Positions 9,004 to 18,014 of a stretch of 64,000 nt of DNA are shown in pieces; position 1 is the first letter of the stretch, and each line of letters opens with the position of its first letter. The stretch comes from a bacterium (lineage in GTDB: Bacteria; Zixibacteria; MSB-5A5; WJJR01), in contig JAKAKI010000079.1 in NCBI GenBank assembly GCA_021813505.1, forward strand, positions 39,444 to 103,443. Direction: 5' to 3'. A program made the translations under genes and the position numbers. The notes beneath the pieces were generated by a model. It did not search any database. It worked only from the letters and a program-made list of their open reading frames with translations, and was not told the origin of the DNA.

Positions 9004-9112
9004 GGGCGGCCGGTTGCCCTAAAAAGTCCGTCAAGCCGCCGAGGAAGTCAACGGGTGCGTTTTCTCGTTGCTTCGAACTGCCCCGCCCGTTTCCCTTGCA
9101 ACAGAGGACAGC

Positions 9113-9778
9113 ATGTTCATCGGGCATTTCGGCGTGGCCCTCGCGGCCAAAAAACTCACTCCCTCAGTCCGGCTGGGGACCCTGCTTCTGGCCGCCCAGT
9201 TCCTCGACTTCCTCTGGCCGATTCTGCTGGTAACCGGGCTCGAAAAAGTTGCGATCGTGCCGGGAATCACGGTCGTGAACCCGTTGGACTTTACGTCGTA
9301 TCCCATCAGCCACAGCCTGTTGGCGGTCGTCGCCTGGGCGTTGTTATTCGGCCTGGGGTACTACATGTGGCACCGCTCACCCAAATGTTCGTTCGTGCTG
9401 GGCGTGCTGGTGGTCAGCCATTGGGTACTGGACCTGATTGTCCATCGCCCCGATCTGCCCATCATGCCGAACAATCCCGCCCGATATGGACTGGGACTCT
9501 GGAATTCCCTTTCGGCCACAGTCGCCATCGAGGGTGCGCTCTTCGTTTTGGGAATCGGTCTCTACCTCAGCGCCACGCGCACGCGTGATCGAATCGGAAA
9601 TTGGGCGCTCTGGTTATTCATCATCGTCTTGGGTGGCCTTTACGCTGCCAACTTGTTTGGCCCACCACCGCCCGACACCAAAATCATCGGCTGGGCCGCG
9701 CTGGCCCTCTGGCTCTTCGTCCCCTGGGCCTATTGGATCGACCGGCACCGGCGGGCTCTGGGTGATTCGTCCCGGTGA
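9113..9778 (+). CDS. Polytopic membrane protein, metal-dependent-hydrolase-like
   Basis: The start at 9113 follows a GAGG ribosome binding site and gives MFIGHFGVALAAKKLTP, which resembles the N-terminus of the YdjM/metal-dependent hydrolase-like membrane family, where H-F-G-x-x-L/G opens the protein. Further conserved-type polar positions are S-H-S (about residue 66) and S-H-W-x-x-D (about 104-109). Six or seven hydrophobic segments are visible. No enzymatic activity is demonstrated for close relatives that I know. Confidence 0.75.
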   Translation: MFIGHFGVALAAKKLTPSVRLGTLLLAAQFLDFLWPILLVTGLEKVAIVPGITVVNPLDFTSYPISHSLLAVVAWALLFGLGYYMWHRSPKCSFVLGVLVVSHWVLDLIVHRPDLPIMPNNPARYGLGLWNSLSATVAIEGALFVLGIGLYLSATRTRDRIGNWALWLFIIVLGGLYAANLFGPPPPDTKIIGWAALALWLFVPWAYWIDRHRRALGDSSR

Positions 9779-9922
9779 GAGGAGAATCGATCTACTCGCA
9801 GGTCAGGACCCGAATCTCAACCGAATTCCTCCTTTCCCATTCCCCGCCTGTGCCCTAATCTTGCCCCATTGGCGAGGGATACAAACAACCCCAGCCACGA
9901 TACTTGACCCAAGGAGCCGTCC

Positions 9923-10393
9923 ATGTCTGCCTATAACGCCATCATCAATGCACTCGAATTGAATCCGTCGATTATCGCCGATATGGCCCAGGAATTCCCC
10001 ATCGAGCGCCGCAACATGCGTCCGGCTCCCGGCAAATGGTCGGCCCTGGAGCATATCGCTCACCTGGCCCGCGTTGGGCCGTTCATGAATGTGCGCTTGA
10101 AGAACATGCTCGAACACCCCGGCGACCCGATTGTCCCCTATTTACCGGATAGCGACTCGCCCGGCTCGCTCGCTGACGCCGACTGGGACGAGGCACTGAG
10201 ACAGTACCAATGGGAACGCGCGGCGTTGGTGGGCACTCTCCGGGATGTGAGCCTGCTCATCTGGGAACGCGAAGCCAAACATCCGGAGTATCGCACCTAC
10301 TCCATCCGCATCATGGCGCGCCATCTCGCGCTCCACGATCTATCGCACGGCTCCCGCATCGAGGACCTGCTGCTGGCAACATCCCGCTCCTGA
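9923..10393 (+). CDS. DinB-like four-helix protein
   Basis: A 156-residue protein with the DinB/YfiT plan: an M-R-P-A-P-G-K-W-S element (about 32-40), A-L-E-H-I-A-H-L at 42-48, and R-H-L-A-L-H-D-L-S-H-G at 133-143. These provide the His residues that bind a metal in this superfamily (H44/H47, H134, H138 or H142). Relatives are thiol transferases or stress-induced proteins. A good AAGGAG precedes the ATG. The partner thiol cannot be inferred. Confidence 0.88.
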   Translation: MSAYNAIINALELNPSIIADMAQEFPIERRNMRPAPGKWSALEHIAHLARVGPFMNVRLKNMLEHPGDPIVPYLPDSDSPGSLADADWDEALRQYQWERAALVGTLRDVSLLIWEREAKHPEYRTYSIRIMARHLALHDLSHGSRIEDLLLATSRS

Positions 10394-10528
10394 ATTCTAC
10401 GCGTTGATAAGTATGTGGCGCGGCCGCCCTCGGCCGCGTTCACCACGAAGCGGTGAATCTCAGTGAAGCGACCAGACGACGACGCAAACCCTCCGCGTCC
10501 ACTGCGTCCACTACGTCCACTTCGTCCA

Positions 10529-11536
10529 CTAGGTCCACATCGCCCGCTGCGCGTCCCGCACCACTCGCAACAGCCAGACAAGAGTCGCAATTCCCAAAAG
10601 CAGCACTACGACAAACATCGCAAACGCACCCCACTGCGGACGAACAGCCACGGTTGCAGAATCATAATCCCCGGCGAGCATGATCAACCGGTACGATTCG
10701 CGCTGAATCACCAGCCCTGTCAGCGCGGCCACAGTAGCTAATGCCGCCGGCCACCGCGCCAGTCCGATCCGGCGAAACAGTCCGATGATCCCGGCCGCCA
10801 GCGACAGAAATCCGGCGCCGAGAATCAGAATCCATCCCGCCATTCCCCAGTCCCCGATGGCGAATTGGGATGATGACGCCCAGCCCAGCGCCAGCACACC
10901 GCCGGCAATCGACGCGATGGCGGCCCCCGTCGGTGTCTTGCGGTCATTCCGCCATGAATGCCCCAGCCACATCACCCACGCCCCCGAGGCGATGGCCGCC
11001 GCGCCTCCATAGCCGACCAGCCTCTGTCCCACCTTCGAGTGGCGCACCGCCTGCGTCCATGGCGCTGACGACAGCGATTGGAGATAATTCCACGAATAAG
11101 TAAACCCGATGGCGATCACACAAAGAATCGTCAGAAGAACAAACACCTTGCCCGCACCTGACGGCCCGCCGCTCTTCTCCCAGCGCCAGCGCCACAGGTA
11201 GAGCGAGTAGAAGCCAACCAGCAGATACCCGACAATCGCCAGCCACGGAAACCCGATCGAGATCGACGACGAGTAGAAGTACTTGCCGTAGAGAACCTGG
11301 ACAAACAGGAGCGGCGCGACGCCGGCGGTGATCGTCGTTGAGAACGCCAGCACCCCAGCCCGATGCAACGGTTCGACCGCGTAGAGGTCCTTCTTTCCCC
11401 ACTCCGCTCCGACCCGCGCCCACAACGCCGCAACCAGAAGACCCAGAAATAGCATGTGGACAACGAATGTCAGTCCAAAGAGTCCGAGCGCCAGTGCCGG
11501 CGGCACGGGGAGTGCCATCAAATCATTGGGGTTCAT
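10529..11536 (-). CDS. Second membrane subunit of a cytochrome bd-like oxidase
   Basis: A 335-residue protein with eight or more membrane helices. Its start codon overlaps the stop of the cytochrome-c-fused subunit by four bases (ATGA), so it is translationally coupled to it. The N-terminal helix carries F-V-V-H-M-L-F-L-G and a later segment reads G-V-A-P-L-L-F-V-Q-V-L-Y-G. These are positionally like the large-subunit fold, suggesting a CydA-like or CydB-replacing partner rather than a canonical CydB. It is annotated as a subunit from context; heme ligands in it are not certain. Confidence 0.65.
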   Translation of the reverse strand: MNPNDLMALPVPPALALGLFGLTFVVHMLFLGLLVAALWARVGAEWGKKDLYAVEPLHRAGVLAFSTTITAGVAPLLFVQVLYGKYFYSSSISIGFPWLAIVGYLLVGFYSLYLWRWRWEKSGGPSGAGKVFVLLTILCVIAIGFTYSWNYLQSLSSAPWTQAVRHSKVGQRLVGYGGAAAIASGAWVMWLGHSWRNDRKTPTGAAIASIAGGVLALGWASSSQFAIGDWGMAGWILILGAGFLSLAAGIIGLFRRIGLARWPAALATVAALTGLVIQRESYRLIMLAGDYDSATVAVRPQWGAFAMFVVVLLLGIATLVWLLRVVRDAQRAMWT

Positions 11537-12867
11537 TGCCCACCCCCTTTGGATTCAGACTTCGCGGCCCCGGCCTGCCAATTCGCCGTCCGCAAAGTCG
11601 ACAGATACGCGACCAGATCGTTCAGGTCGGACTCGCTTCCCGCGAATGGCGGCATGAATCCCTTCAGCCGGTTTAATCGCCGCGTGTTGAACTTGATCAT
11701 CTCCGCATCCCACGTGGCAATCAACGGGCGAATCGCATTGTAACCGTCCACCGCGTGGCACCGCTGGCACTCCACCTGGTAAATGACTCTCCCTCGCTCT
11801 TCCGGCGTCGCCGCCAGATGATCGAATTCGTGCGCCACCACCGGCTTGGCCTCGAAGAATCCTGACTGATTTATCTTGTCCACCTCGTCCACTTTGAGTC
11901 CATTCGCATACATGTAATCATAGATAATGAACGGTTTGCGGATCCCCTCACGCACATACTCCATCGATGCCGTCGCCACAAAGGCAATCGCCGCCAGAAG
12001 CAGCGCGGTCTCCAGATTGATGTAACGCCGATTCTTGATCAGTCCGAAATAGGCGTACAATCCCACCAGCGTCGACGCGAGGATCCCAAATCCGAAAAAC
12101 ATCGTCATCGCCACCGCGCCGCCGAGCGCCAATTGGCTGGCCTTGTGGGGAGCGACGGCGAAATACCACACCGACAACGGAATCATCAGCGCCAGCGGCA
12201 CCAGAAAGACGGAACCGGCCTCGATGATGTGACGTCCCTTCTCGCGATCCAATGAGCGATCCAGATTCGCCACCACCGCCACGAAGATCCCCGCCAGTGC
12301 CAGCGCCGAAACTGTCCGCAAGAACAACGATGGCCAGAAAGTCGGATTGAGCCATGCGTCCCAGAACGATCCCGTGGCCAGCCAGTCCCCCGGAGTCAGC
12401 ATGAACGTGAGAATCCCGTTGATGACGAACAACGACATCCACGCTGAGACCGCGTACACGATTCCGACCCGCACGTGCGTTTTCGGCGACATCCGGTCCC
12501 AGTAGAAATAGTAGACGTACCCCGACGTGATCTCGACAATGAAAAACACCCACTCGGTCGCCCACGCCCACACGAACTGGCGGATCAGAACCGTGATCGC
12601 TTCCGGCGAAGCAATCGCAATCACAAACCAGATCCCGACTCCGGTCACCGCACCGGCGACAAACGAGAACAGAATCAGGAACCGGGAGTACTTGTGCAGG
12701 AAATCGCCCAGAACCCGGTCGTTCGTTCGGATCGCCCGCGCCTCGAGCCACGGAATCGCGATGCCGCCGCCCACCGCGAAGTGCGCGATCAGCACATGCA
12801 CGATCGCAATCACCGCCACCAGCGACGACAGCCCCATCGGCCCCGGATCAAAAATCGGAAAGTTCAT
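11533..12867 (-). CDS. Cytochrome bd-like oxidase subunit I with C-terminal cytochrome c domain
   Basis: A 444-residue protein. The N-terminal part has CydA-like features: His at 24 and 29 in the first helix (H-V-L-I-A-H-F-A-V-G-G-G), and paired acidic residues E105 and E112 in the third helix (T-E-W-V-F-F-I-V-E), positions comparable to the heme b595/d ligands and acidic residues of CydA. The usual long Q-loop is not seen. After about eight helices there is a soluble cytochrome c domain with C-Q-R-C-H at 367-371 and a likely distal Met at 405. Fused cytochrome c tails mark the OR-C branch of the bd superfamily. First gene of a two-gene operon. Confidence 0.82.
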   Translation of the reverse strand: MNFPIFDPGPMGLSSLVAVIAIVHVLIAHFAVGGGIAIPWLEARAIRTNDRVLGDFLHKYSRFLILFSFVAGAVTGVGIWFVIAIASPEAITVLIRQFVWAWATEWVFFIVEITSGYVYYFYWDRMSPKTHVRVGIVYAVSAWMSLFVINGILTFMLTPGDWLATGSFWDAWLNPTFWPSLFLRTVSALALAGIFVAVVANLDRSLDREKGRHIIEAGSVFLVPLALMIPLSVWYFAVAPHKASQLALGGAVAMTMFFGFGILASTLVGLYAYFGLIKNRRYINLETALLLAAIAFVATASMEYVREGIRKPFIIYDYMYANGLKVDEVDKINQSGFFEAKPVVAHEFDHLAATPEERGRVIYQVECQRCHAVDGYNAIRPLIATWDAEMIKFNTRRLNRLKGFMPPFAGSESDLNDLVAYLSTLRTANWQAGAAKSESKGGGQ

Positions 12868-13039
12868 CGATCATCACCCCCAACCCCACAATATCGCCAA
12901 CCCCACGAAACGGCAACCCCTCAATTCTGACATCAATTGTCAAAAACACGGTGAGGCCGGACACTGGTACCATGGGCATCCTGCCCATGGCCCTTACGCA
13001 ACACGATCCCCTTGGCTACGAAATACCAAACTCTCACTT

Positions 13040-13240
13040 CCGCGCGAAGCCGCCCTCACCCCCGCCCCCAGAGGGAGAGGGGAGACATCTTCCGCGAGCA
13101 CAACTCGTACGCTTCACGGGAGCAAACTCCTTTCCCTCGGGAGAGGGGAGAAAATCTCCCCGTTATCACAAATCACTCACCTCACGGCAGCCTGTCCCCT
13201 CTCCCTCTGGGAGAGGGTTGGGGTGAGGGCTTCTTCGCGG
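13040..13240. repeat. Palindromic element in the hemH upstream region
   Basis: Near-identical inverted ends (CCGCGCGAAGCCGCCCTCAC at the left; the reverse complement of GTGAGGGCTTCTTCGCGG at the right) enclose about 160 bases that themselves contain GAGGGAGAGGGG-type runs in both orientations. It fills much of the gene-free gap 12868-13324. A small CCATGGGC/GCCCATGG hairpin precedes it near 12970. No coding potential is convincing. Confidence 0.6.
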
Positions 13241-13324
13241 CAGGCCACCCTCCCCATCCGGCGCGGAACTGCCTTGACTGAAACGATTCCCACCGTTTGA
13301 TACTCCCTTTGGAGGAGCATCCGA

Positions 13325-14515
13325 ATGACCAGATACATCGGCAATCCCGAATTCCAGCACGGCGAAATCCCCGCGGTCGGCATTCTCCTGGCCAACATGG
13401 GCACCCCCGACGCACCGACAACCTCCGCGCTGCGCCGTTACCTTGGAGAATTCCTCTGGGACCCGCGCGTCGTCGAGCTTCCCCGCCCGCTGTGGTGGCT
13501 GATCCTCAATGGCATCATCCTCAACACCCGCCCGCGCCACTCAGCCGCGGCATACCAGAGAGTTTGGACGAAAGACGGATCGCCGCTTCTGATCTACACA
13601 CGGCGCCAGGCCGCCGCGTTGGAATCCAGTCTGCGGTCCCGGATCGGAAACCCCTTGCATATCGCTGTCGGGATGCGTTACGGCAACCCTTCGATTCGTT
13701 CAGCGTTGGATGAACTGCGCTCCAAGGGCTGCCGCCGGCTCCTGGTTCTCCCGATGTATCCCCAGTACGCCGGCCCCACGACCGCCTCAACCTTCGATGC
13801 CGTCTTCGAGGTTCTCGAAAGCTGGCGCTGGGTGCCGGAAGTACGCACGATCGCGAGTTATCACGACGCCCCGAATTACATCAACGCGCTCGCCAATTCA
13901 ATCCGAGAAGTCTGGAACAACAAGCTGACGGATCCACGCGCTACCGACGAATCGCACATCGGTAGGCCGGACACTCCTGTCCGGCCTTCTTCCGAAGCTC
14001 CGCAGAAACTCCTCTTCTCATTTCACGGTATCCCCAAAGCGACGCTCCTCGCCGGCGACCCGTATCACTGCCAGTGCCACAAGACAGCCAGGCTGGTGGC
14101 TGAGTCGCTCCAGTTGCCAGAGGATCGCTGGATGGTGGCATTCCAATCGCGCTTCGGTCGCGCCGAATGGCTGCAGCCGTACACCGACGTGACACTCCGC
14201 CAGTGGGGCAAAGACGGCGTCAAATCAGTCGACGTGGTCTGCCCCGGTTTCTCCTCCGACTGCCTGGAGACCATCGAGGAAATCGGTGTTGAGAACCGCG
14301 ATAACTTCCTGCATAGTGGCGGCCAGCAATTCCGCTACATCCCCGCCCTCAACGACCGCCCCGACCACATCGACACCCTCACGAAACTCGCTGAGCGCCA
14401 TCTCCAGGGCTGGACCGTTCCCAAATCCGAATGGAACGAATCCGCGGCAAAGCAGGCGTCCGACGCGTCTCGCCAACGCGCGGACCAGATGAAGCATCGG
14501 GTGTACGGCGGGTGA
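13325..14515 (+). CDS. hemH: Ferrochelatase with an internal insertion
   Basis: The enzyme inserts Fe(II) into a porphyrin in the last step of heme synthesis. Recognisable blocks are L-L-A-N-M-G-T-P (21-28), the Y-Q-R-V-W-T segment, Y-P-Q-Y-A-G (145-150), the catalytic-His motif F-S-F-H-G-I-P (His 234), C-Q-C-H (249-252), and C-P-G-F-S-S-D-C-L-E-T-I-E-E with the conserved acidic residue near 315. At about 396 residues it is longer than usual; the excess includes residues about 201-227, encoded around a perfect palindrome at 13964-13987. A GGAGGAGC ribosome binding site precedes the ATG. Confidence 0.93.
   Translation: MTRYIGNPEFQHGEIPAVGILLANMGTPDAPTTSALRRYLGEFLWDPRVVELPRPLWWLILNGIILNTRPRHSAAAYQRVWTKDGSPLLIYTRRQAAALESSLRSRIGNPLHIAVGMRYGNPSIRSALDELRSKGCRRLLVLPMYPQYAGPTTASTFDAVFEVLESWRWVPEVRTIASYHDAPNYINALANSIREVWNNKLTDPRATDESHIGRPDTPVRPSSEAPQKLLFSFHGIPKATLLAGDPYHCQCHKTARLVAESLQLPEDRWMVAFQSRFGRAEWLQPYTDVTLRQWGKDGVKSVDVVCPGFSSDCLETIEEIGVENRDNFLHSGGQQFRYIPALNDRPDHIDTLTKLAERHLQGWTVPKSEWNESAAKQASDASRQRADQMKHRVYGG
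13964..13987. repeat. REP-like palindrome inside hemH
   Basis: A perfect ten-base inverted repeat (AGGCCGGACA / TGTCCGGCCT) with a four-base loop lies inside the ferrochelatase reading frame. The same GCCGGACAC-TCTTGTCCGGC motif occurs in non-coding DNA near 34044-34070 and, partly, near 12955, so this copy looks like an intergenic repeat that landed in a gene and stayed in frame. Confidence 0.8.
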
Positions 14516-14589
14516 TTCACGCTTCGACCGCTTTGAAACTCACGTATAAGATTTCGCGAATCACCCGCCCCACGCTCTGAGGACTGCAT

Positions 14590-15372
14590 ATGCCTTTAGA
14601 TAATCGAACCGCATCGAGCCAGAGCCTCAAGCTCTACCGCGAACTGGCGGACTGGTATCCACTGCTGACGCCGGTGGCCGACTATGCCGAAGAGGCTGCT
14701 TTTTACCGGAGTTTGTTCGAGGCCCACTGTCGCCGGCCGCCTCGGACCCTGCTCGACCTCGGCTCCGGCGGCGGCCACAATGCCGCCTACCTGAAGGCGA
14801 CATTGGCCTGTACCCTCGTCGACTTGGAACCGGCCATGCTTGCGTTAAGCCGCCGCCTCAATCCGGAATGCGAGCACATTCAAGGCGACATGCGTTCGAT
14901 CCGGCTTGGGCGCCTCTTTGATTGCGTTTTCTTGCACGACGCGGTCAGCTATATGACCTCGCGCACCGATCTTGTCCGCGCCATCGCCACGGCCTTCGAG
15001 CACACCGCCCCTGGCGGAGTCGCGATGTTCCAGCCGGATTTCGTCTCGGAGACTTTCAAGTCCAGTACCGAGACCGGCGGCAGCGAGGATAATTGCCGCG
15101 CCCTGCGCTATATCGAATGGCGATGGATTCCCGACTCGAGAACCGACACTTATGTGACCGACATGGCGTATCTACTGAGACACGAGAACGGCGTCGTCGA
15201 GGTGCACCACGACCGCCACTATATGGGGCTGTTCCCGAGAGCAGTCTGGCTGGAGTTGATCGCAGCCGCCGGCTTCGAGCCGCTCGCAGTTCCCTTCAAA
15301 CACAGTTCGCTCAGTAACACCGGACACGAGATCTTCCTCGGTCTGCGGCCTGCCACCAATGCGAACAAGTGA
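14590..15372 (+). CDS. Class I SAM-dependent methyltransferase
   Basis: A 260-residue protein with SAM-binding motif I L-L-D-L-G-S-G-G-G-H at about 54-63, the acidic end of strand beta2 (V-D-L-E-P, about 77-81), Q-G-D-M-R at about 98-102 and motif post-I/IV F-L-H-D-A at about 115-119. It is a typical small-molecule or protein methyltransferase, with no domain that would give the substrate. It follows hemH by about 75 bases on the same strand and may be co-transcribed. Confidence 0.88.
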   Translation: MPLDNRTASSQSLKLYRELADWYPLLTPVADYAEEAAFYRSLFEAHCRRPPRTLLDLGSGGGHNAAYLKATLACTLVDLEPAMLALSRRLNPECEHIQGDMRSIRLGRLFDCVFLHDAVSYMTSRTDLVRAIATAFEHTAPGGVAMFQPDFVSETFKSSTETGGSEDNCRALRYIEWRWIPDSRTDTYVTDMAYLLRHENGVVEVHHDRHYMGLFPRAVWLELIAAAGFEPLAVPFKHSSLSNTGHEIFLGLRPATNANK

Positions 15373-15463
15373 CGTGAGCAGCCGGCCGCGTGCCGGGTGC
15401 GCGATGCGAACACCTCTCTGCACGCGAGCCAGCGCCGGCCGCGTGGCCGCGATCTCCGGGGTC

Positions 15464-15667
15464 TGTTGAAAAACCAGTTTCCCAGCAAGGTGCCACGGAC
15501 AAGCAGATTCTCCGGCTCTTTGGAGAATCTGCTTGTCCGTGTCTTTTTCCCAAGAATAGAAGAAAGCCACGGACAAGGAAGACCGAGCAGAAGAGCCGCT
15601 CGGTCTTCCTTGTCCGTGGCACCGGAATAAACAGGTCTTCGACTTGATCGATGCTTGTTTTTCAACA
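15464..15667. mobile_element. MITE-like element with two nested hairpins
   Basis: Inverted ends TGTTGAAAAAC / GTTTTTCAACA bound a 204-base non-coding element. Inside are two long perfect-type hairpins, both starting from GCCACGGACAAG: one at about 15491-15542 and one at about 15568-15625. It shares its end motif with the other MITE-like elements of the window but has a different interior, as expected for a different internal module carried by the same ends. Confidence 0.65.
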
Positions 15668-15837
15668 ATCCCCTCCGATCTCGGGAGGCGGGCCGACTTT
15701 GCCCGTTCGGAAAACACGTGATACCCGACCCATACACAACCCCCAGACGTGATTGTCTTCCCGTTGTGAATAGGCGGGAGTCGGAGTAGATTAATGTGGC
15801 ATCGAGCGGACAGCTGTCCGTGGCAGGGAGGTGGACC

Positions 15838-16230
15838 TTGACTCGCAGTCTGTGGTTAGTGCCAATAATTCTATTGTTGCTTGTCGGATGCGTTTCCACG
15901 CAGTCATCATTGCTTGATCCTAAGTATGAGCCGGTTGAGCCGGAGCATGTCCGCGTCTTCACTACAGAGAGTGAACTCGAGGATTTGGATTATGTCCGAA
16001 TAGCCTGCATTGAAGCGACCGGATCGACTGGCTGGACATCTCAGACAGGCATGATTGAAGCCATGCGAAAGAAAGCTGGCCAACTCGGTGGGAACGGCGT
16101 CCTGCTCCCGCAGATCATGGAGCCCAGCGCCGGAGCAAAAATCGCGGGTGCGATCTTCGGAACAGGCAGCGAACGCAAAGGGAATGCAATTGCCGTCCGC
16201 GTATTTGGCAAGAAGCAGCCGAAACAGTAA
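15838..16230 (+). CDS. Small lipoprotein, unknown function
   Basis: A TTG start at 15838 is preferred because GGGAGG lies seven bases upstream and the first residues then read as a lipoprotein signal ending L-L-L-V-G-C (Cys 18). An upstream in-frame start would add unlikely residues. The mature part of about 112 residues has no recognised domain; it contains an A-x-x-L-G-G-N-G-V-L-L-P stretch reminiscent of small YbjQ-like or DUF4156-like lipoproteins. Single gene next to a MITE-like element. Confidence 0.65.
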   Translation: MTRSLWLVPIILLLLVGCVSTQSSLLDPKYEPVEPEHVRVFTTESELEDLDYVRIACIEATGSTGWTSQTGMIEAMRKKAGQLGGNGVLLPQIMEPSAGAKIAGAIFGTGSERKGNAIAVRVFGKKQPKQ

Positions 16231-16322
16231 TCCGCGGGATGCGGTAGAGAGCTGCCTTAAACGCGCTACTGCGGTATCCGCTCGCCAGACCGCAGTTCAA
16301 GATCCGGCCCTCACCCCTAATA

Positions 16323-17291
16323 CTATAGCTCCCGAAACTCGCACTTGAGCACAACGTCCTTGTACGGCTGTCCATCGACCAGCACGAACGGATGAATGAA
16401 GTAATTCACGGTCGTTGAATCGGCATCACCGTTCAGACGTATATCCCGCCCTGTGGTGAACGCCACCCGGTCGGGACCCAGCGCGCCAAAGAAGTAATCC
16501 GCCTTCTCCGGATGCTTGATCGCCTCCGACGCATCCACCGGGATCCACCCTTCGCCGTCGAGGTAGAGATCCACCCAGCAGTGATACCCGTTGATCCCGC
16601 CGGTCTTGAGCGTATCCGGAACAGGGAAGCCCATCGTGAACCGCGACGGAATTCCCAGCGACCGCGCCATCCCGATCAACAGTGAATGGATGTCGGTGCA
16701 GTTTCCCCGCCGCTCGTTGCACGCAAAGATGGCATCACCCCGCCCCCACCCGGTCGCGCTCTTGTCGTACTTCATCGTCGCTACGACGTGATCGTACAGT
16801 GCGCGTGCCCGCGTCCGATTTCCCTGGAGATGCCCGGCGACGGTGTCAGCCTCTCTGGCAATCGCCCCATCGATCGGCACCAGAGAATCCGGCTGCAAAT
16901 ACCGTTTCCGCAGAGCGTCGGTCTCAGCCAGCGTCGCGCGAAGCGGCCCCGATTCGTTGCGGCGAACACGAAACGTCAGACTGACGGGAAGACTGTCCGG
17001 CAGCGAGGGGGTGACATCCAGATAATAGGCCCGATTCCCGTACAGCGGGTCCGTGATCTGTTTATACTGGTAGGGGCTGAGGACTTTCATTTGTGACACC
17101 GACTGCCGGTCATCATCCTGCGGGGCGGGAATCCAAAGCTCGAGACGCTTCGCCGCTTTGGGAATATGCTGGACATTGACCCGGTAGGTGAACTCATAGG
17201 TCTTGAATGCCGGGCGCTCCGCCCCACCGGCAGACCAGAATAAGGTAGATCCGATCACAGCGAGCATTGCCTGTTGTAGAAATCGTCTCAT
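16323..17291 (-). CDS. Exported transglutaminase-like protein
   Basis: The first 23 residues form a signal peptide. After an N-terminal beta domain (about 30-115) comes a transglutaminase-like core with the catalytic triad Cys 198 (R-G-N-C-T-D), His 237 (G-Y-H-C-W) and Asp 253 (P-V-D-A-S-E). Members act as cysteine proteases, peptide ligases or peptidoglycan-related amidases; the substrate here is unknown. It faces the lipoprotein gene and is downstream of 17375-17851 on the same strand, about 84 bases away. Confidence 0.9.
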   Translation of the reverse strand: MRRFLQQAMLAVIGSTLFWSAGGAERPAFKTYEFTYRVNVQHIPKAAKRLELWIPAPQDDDRQSVSQMKVLSPYQYKQITDPLYGNRAYYLDVTPSLPDSLPVSLTFRVRRNESGPLRATLAETDALRKRYLQPDSLVPIDGAIAREADTVAGHLQGNRTRARALYDHVVATMKYDKSATGWGRGDAIFACNERRGNCTDIHSLLIGMARSLGIPSRFTMGFPVPDTLKTGGINGYHCWVDLYLDGEGWIPVDASEAIKHPEKADYFFGALGPDRVAFTTGRDIRLNGDADSTTVNYFIHPFVLVDGQPYKDVVLKCEFREL

Positions 17292-17374
17292 TCGATGGCT
17301 CCCGACCGCCCGGCCGCGTCTGCCGGTTCCTGACGCGACGCTGGAGTGCGTTTGCGACTCCGCCGTCTGTGCGT

Positions 17375-17851
17375 CTACTTCCCTGTCACCGGCTGCTTCT
17401 TCCAGATTCCGTCCTCTTCCTTCCAGTTGTAGCGCGGATTGCCGTTGACCTTGTGAACGGCGACCTCAGTTGTCTCCAGATGCCGGCCATTGGACTTCAT
17501 AAAGATATCGAGATCGTAGACGGTCGTATCCGTGCTGTTGAAATCGGCACAGGCGAAATACACGCCGCCGCCCAGAGACGCCAGCTTGTCTTCATGCACC
17601 TTTGACAGCTTGAGCTGCAAGACCTTCTTGCTCTCGGAATCAAAAACCAGAAAGTACCCGCCTTTGAGCTTCGCGTCCTTGGCAACATAATCTTGAATCG
17701 CCTGAGACAGCGCGGCCATCGTAATCGCAGGCGTTTCCATTTTTGCCTTCGTCGGATGCTCGGGATGCTCCTGTGCGCGCGCTCCCGTCCCCAAAGCCAG
17801 ACTCAGACCAATGGCGGCCAACGTGATGCGAAGTGACAATCTCTCCCTCAT
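17375..17851 (-). CDS. Secreted protein of unknown function
   Basis: A 158-residue protein with a cleavable signal peptide (cleavage expected after A-R-A, about residue 26), a short His/Pro linker, then an alpha-beta domain with F-L-V-F-D-S-E-S-K-K and K-V-H-E-D-K-L-A. No family recognised. The start follows GGAAGG on the minus strand. Probably in a unit with the downstream transglutaminase-like gene. Confidence 0.7.
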   Translation of the reverse strand: MRERLSLRITLAAIGLSLALGTGARAQEHPEHPTKAKMETPAITMAALSQAIQDYVAKDAKLKGGYFLVFDSESKKVLQLKLSKVHEDKLASLGGGVYFACADFNSTDTTVYDLDIFMKSNGRHLETTEVAVHKVNGNPRYNWKEEDGIWKKQPVTGK

Positions 17852-18014
17852 GGCAATCTTCCTTCCTGAAGATGGTTAAAGAACTCTTCCTGCTCCTTCT
17901 GAACGGGAATTTCAGAATCACTGCTGCCCGTCGCCGGGCACGATATTCCAAACCAATTTAGTCCGCATTTGTTCCCGGCCCATTCACTGCCGGCGCCGGG
18001 CCAGCGCCCCGCGC

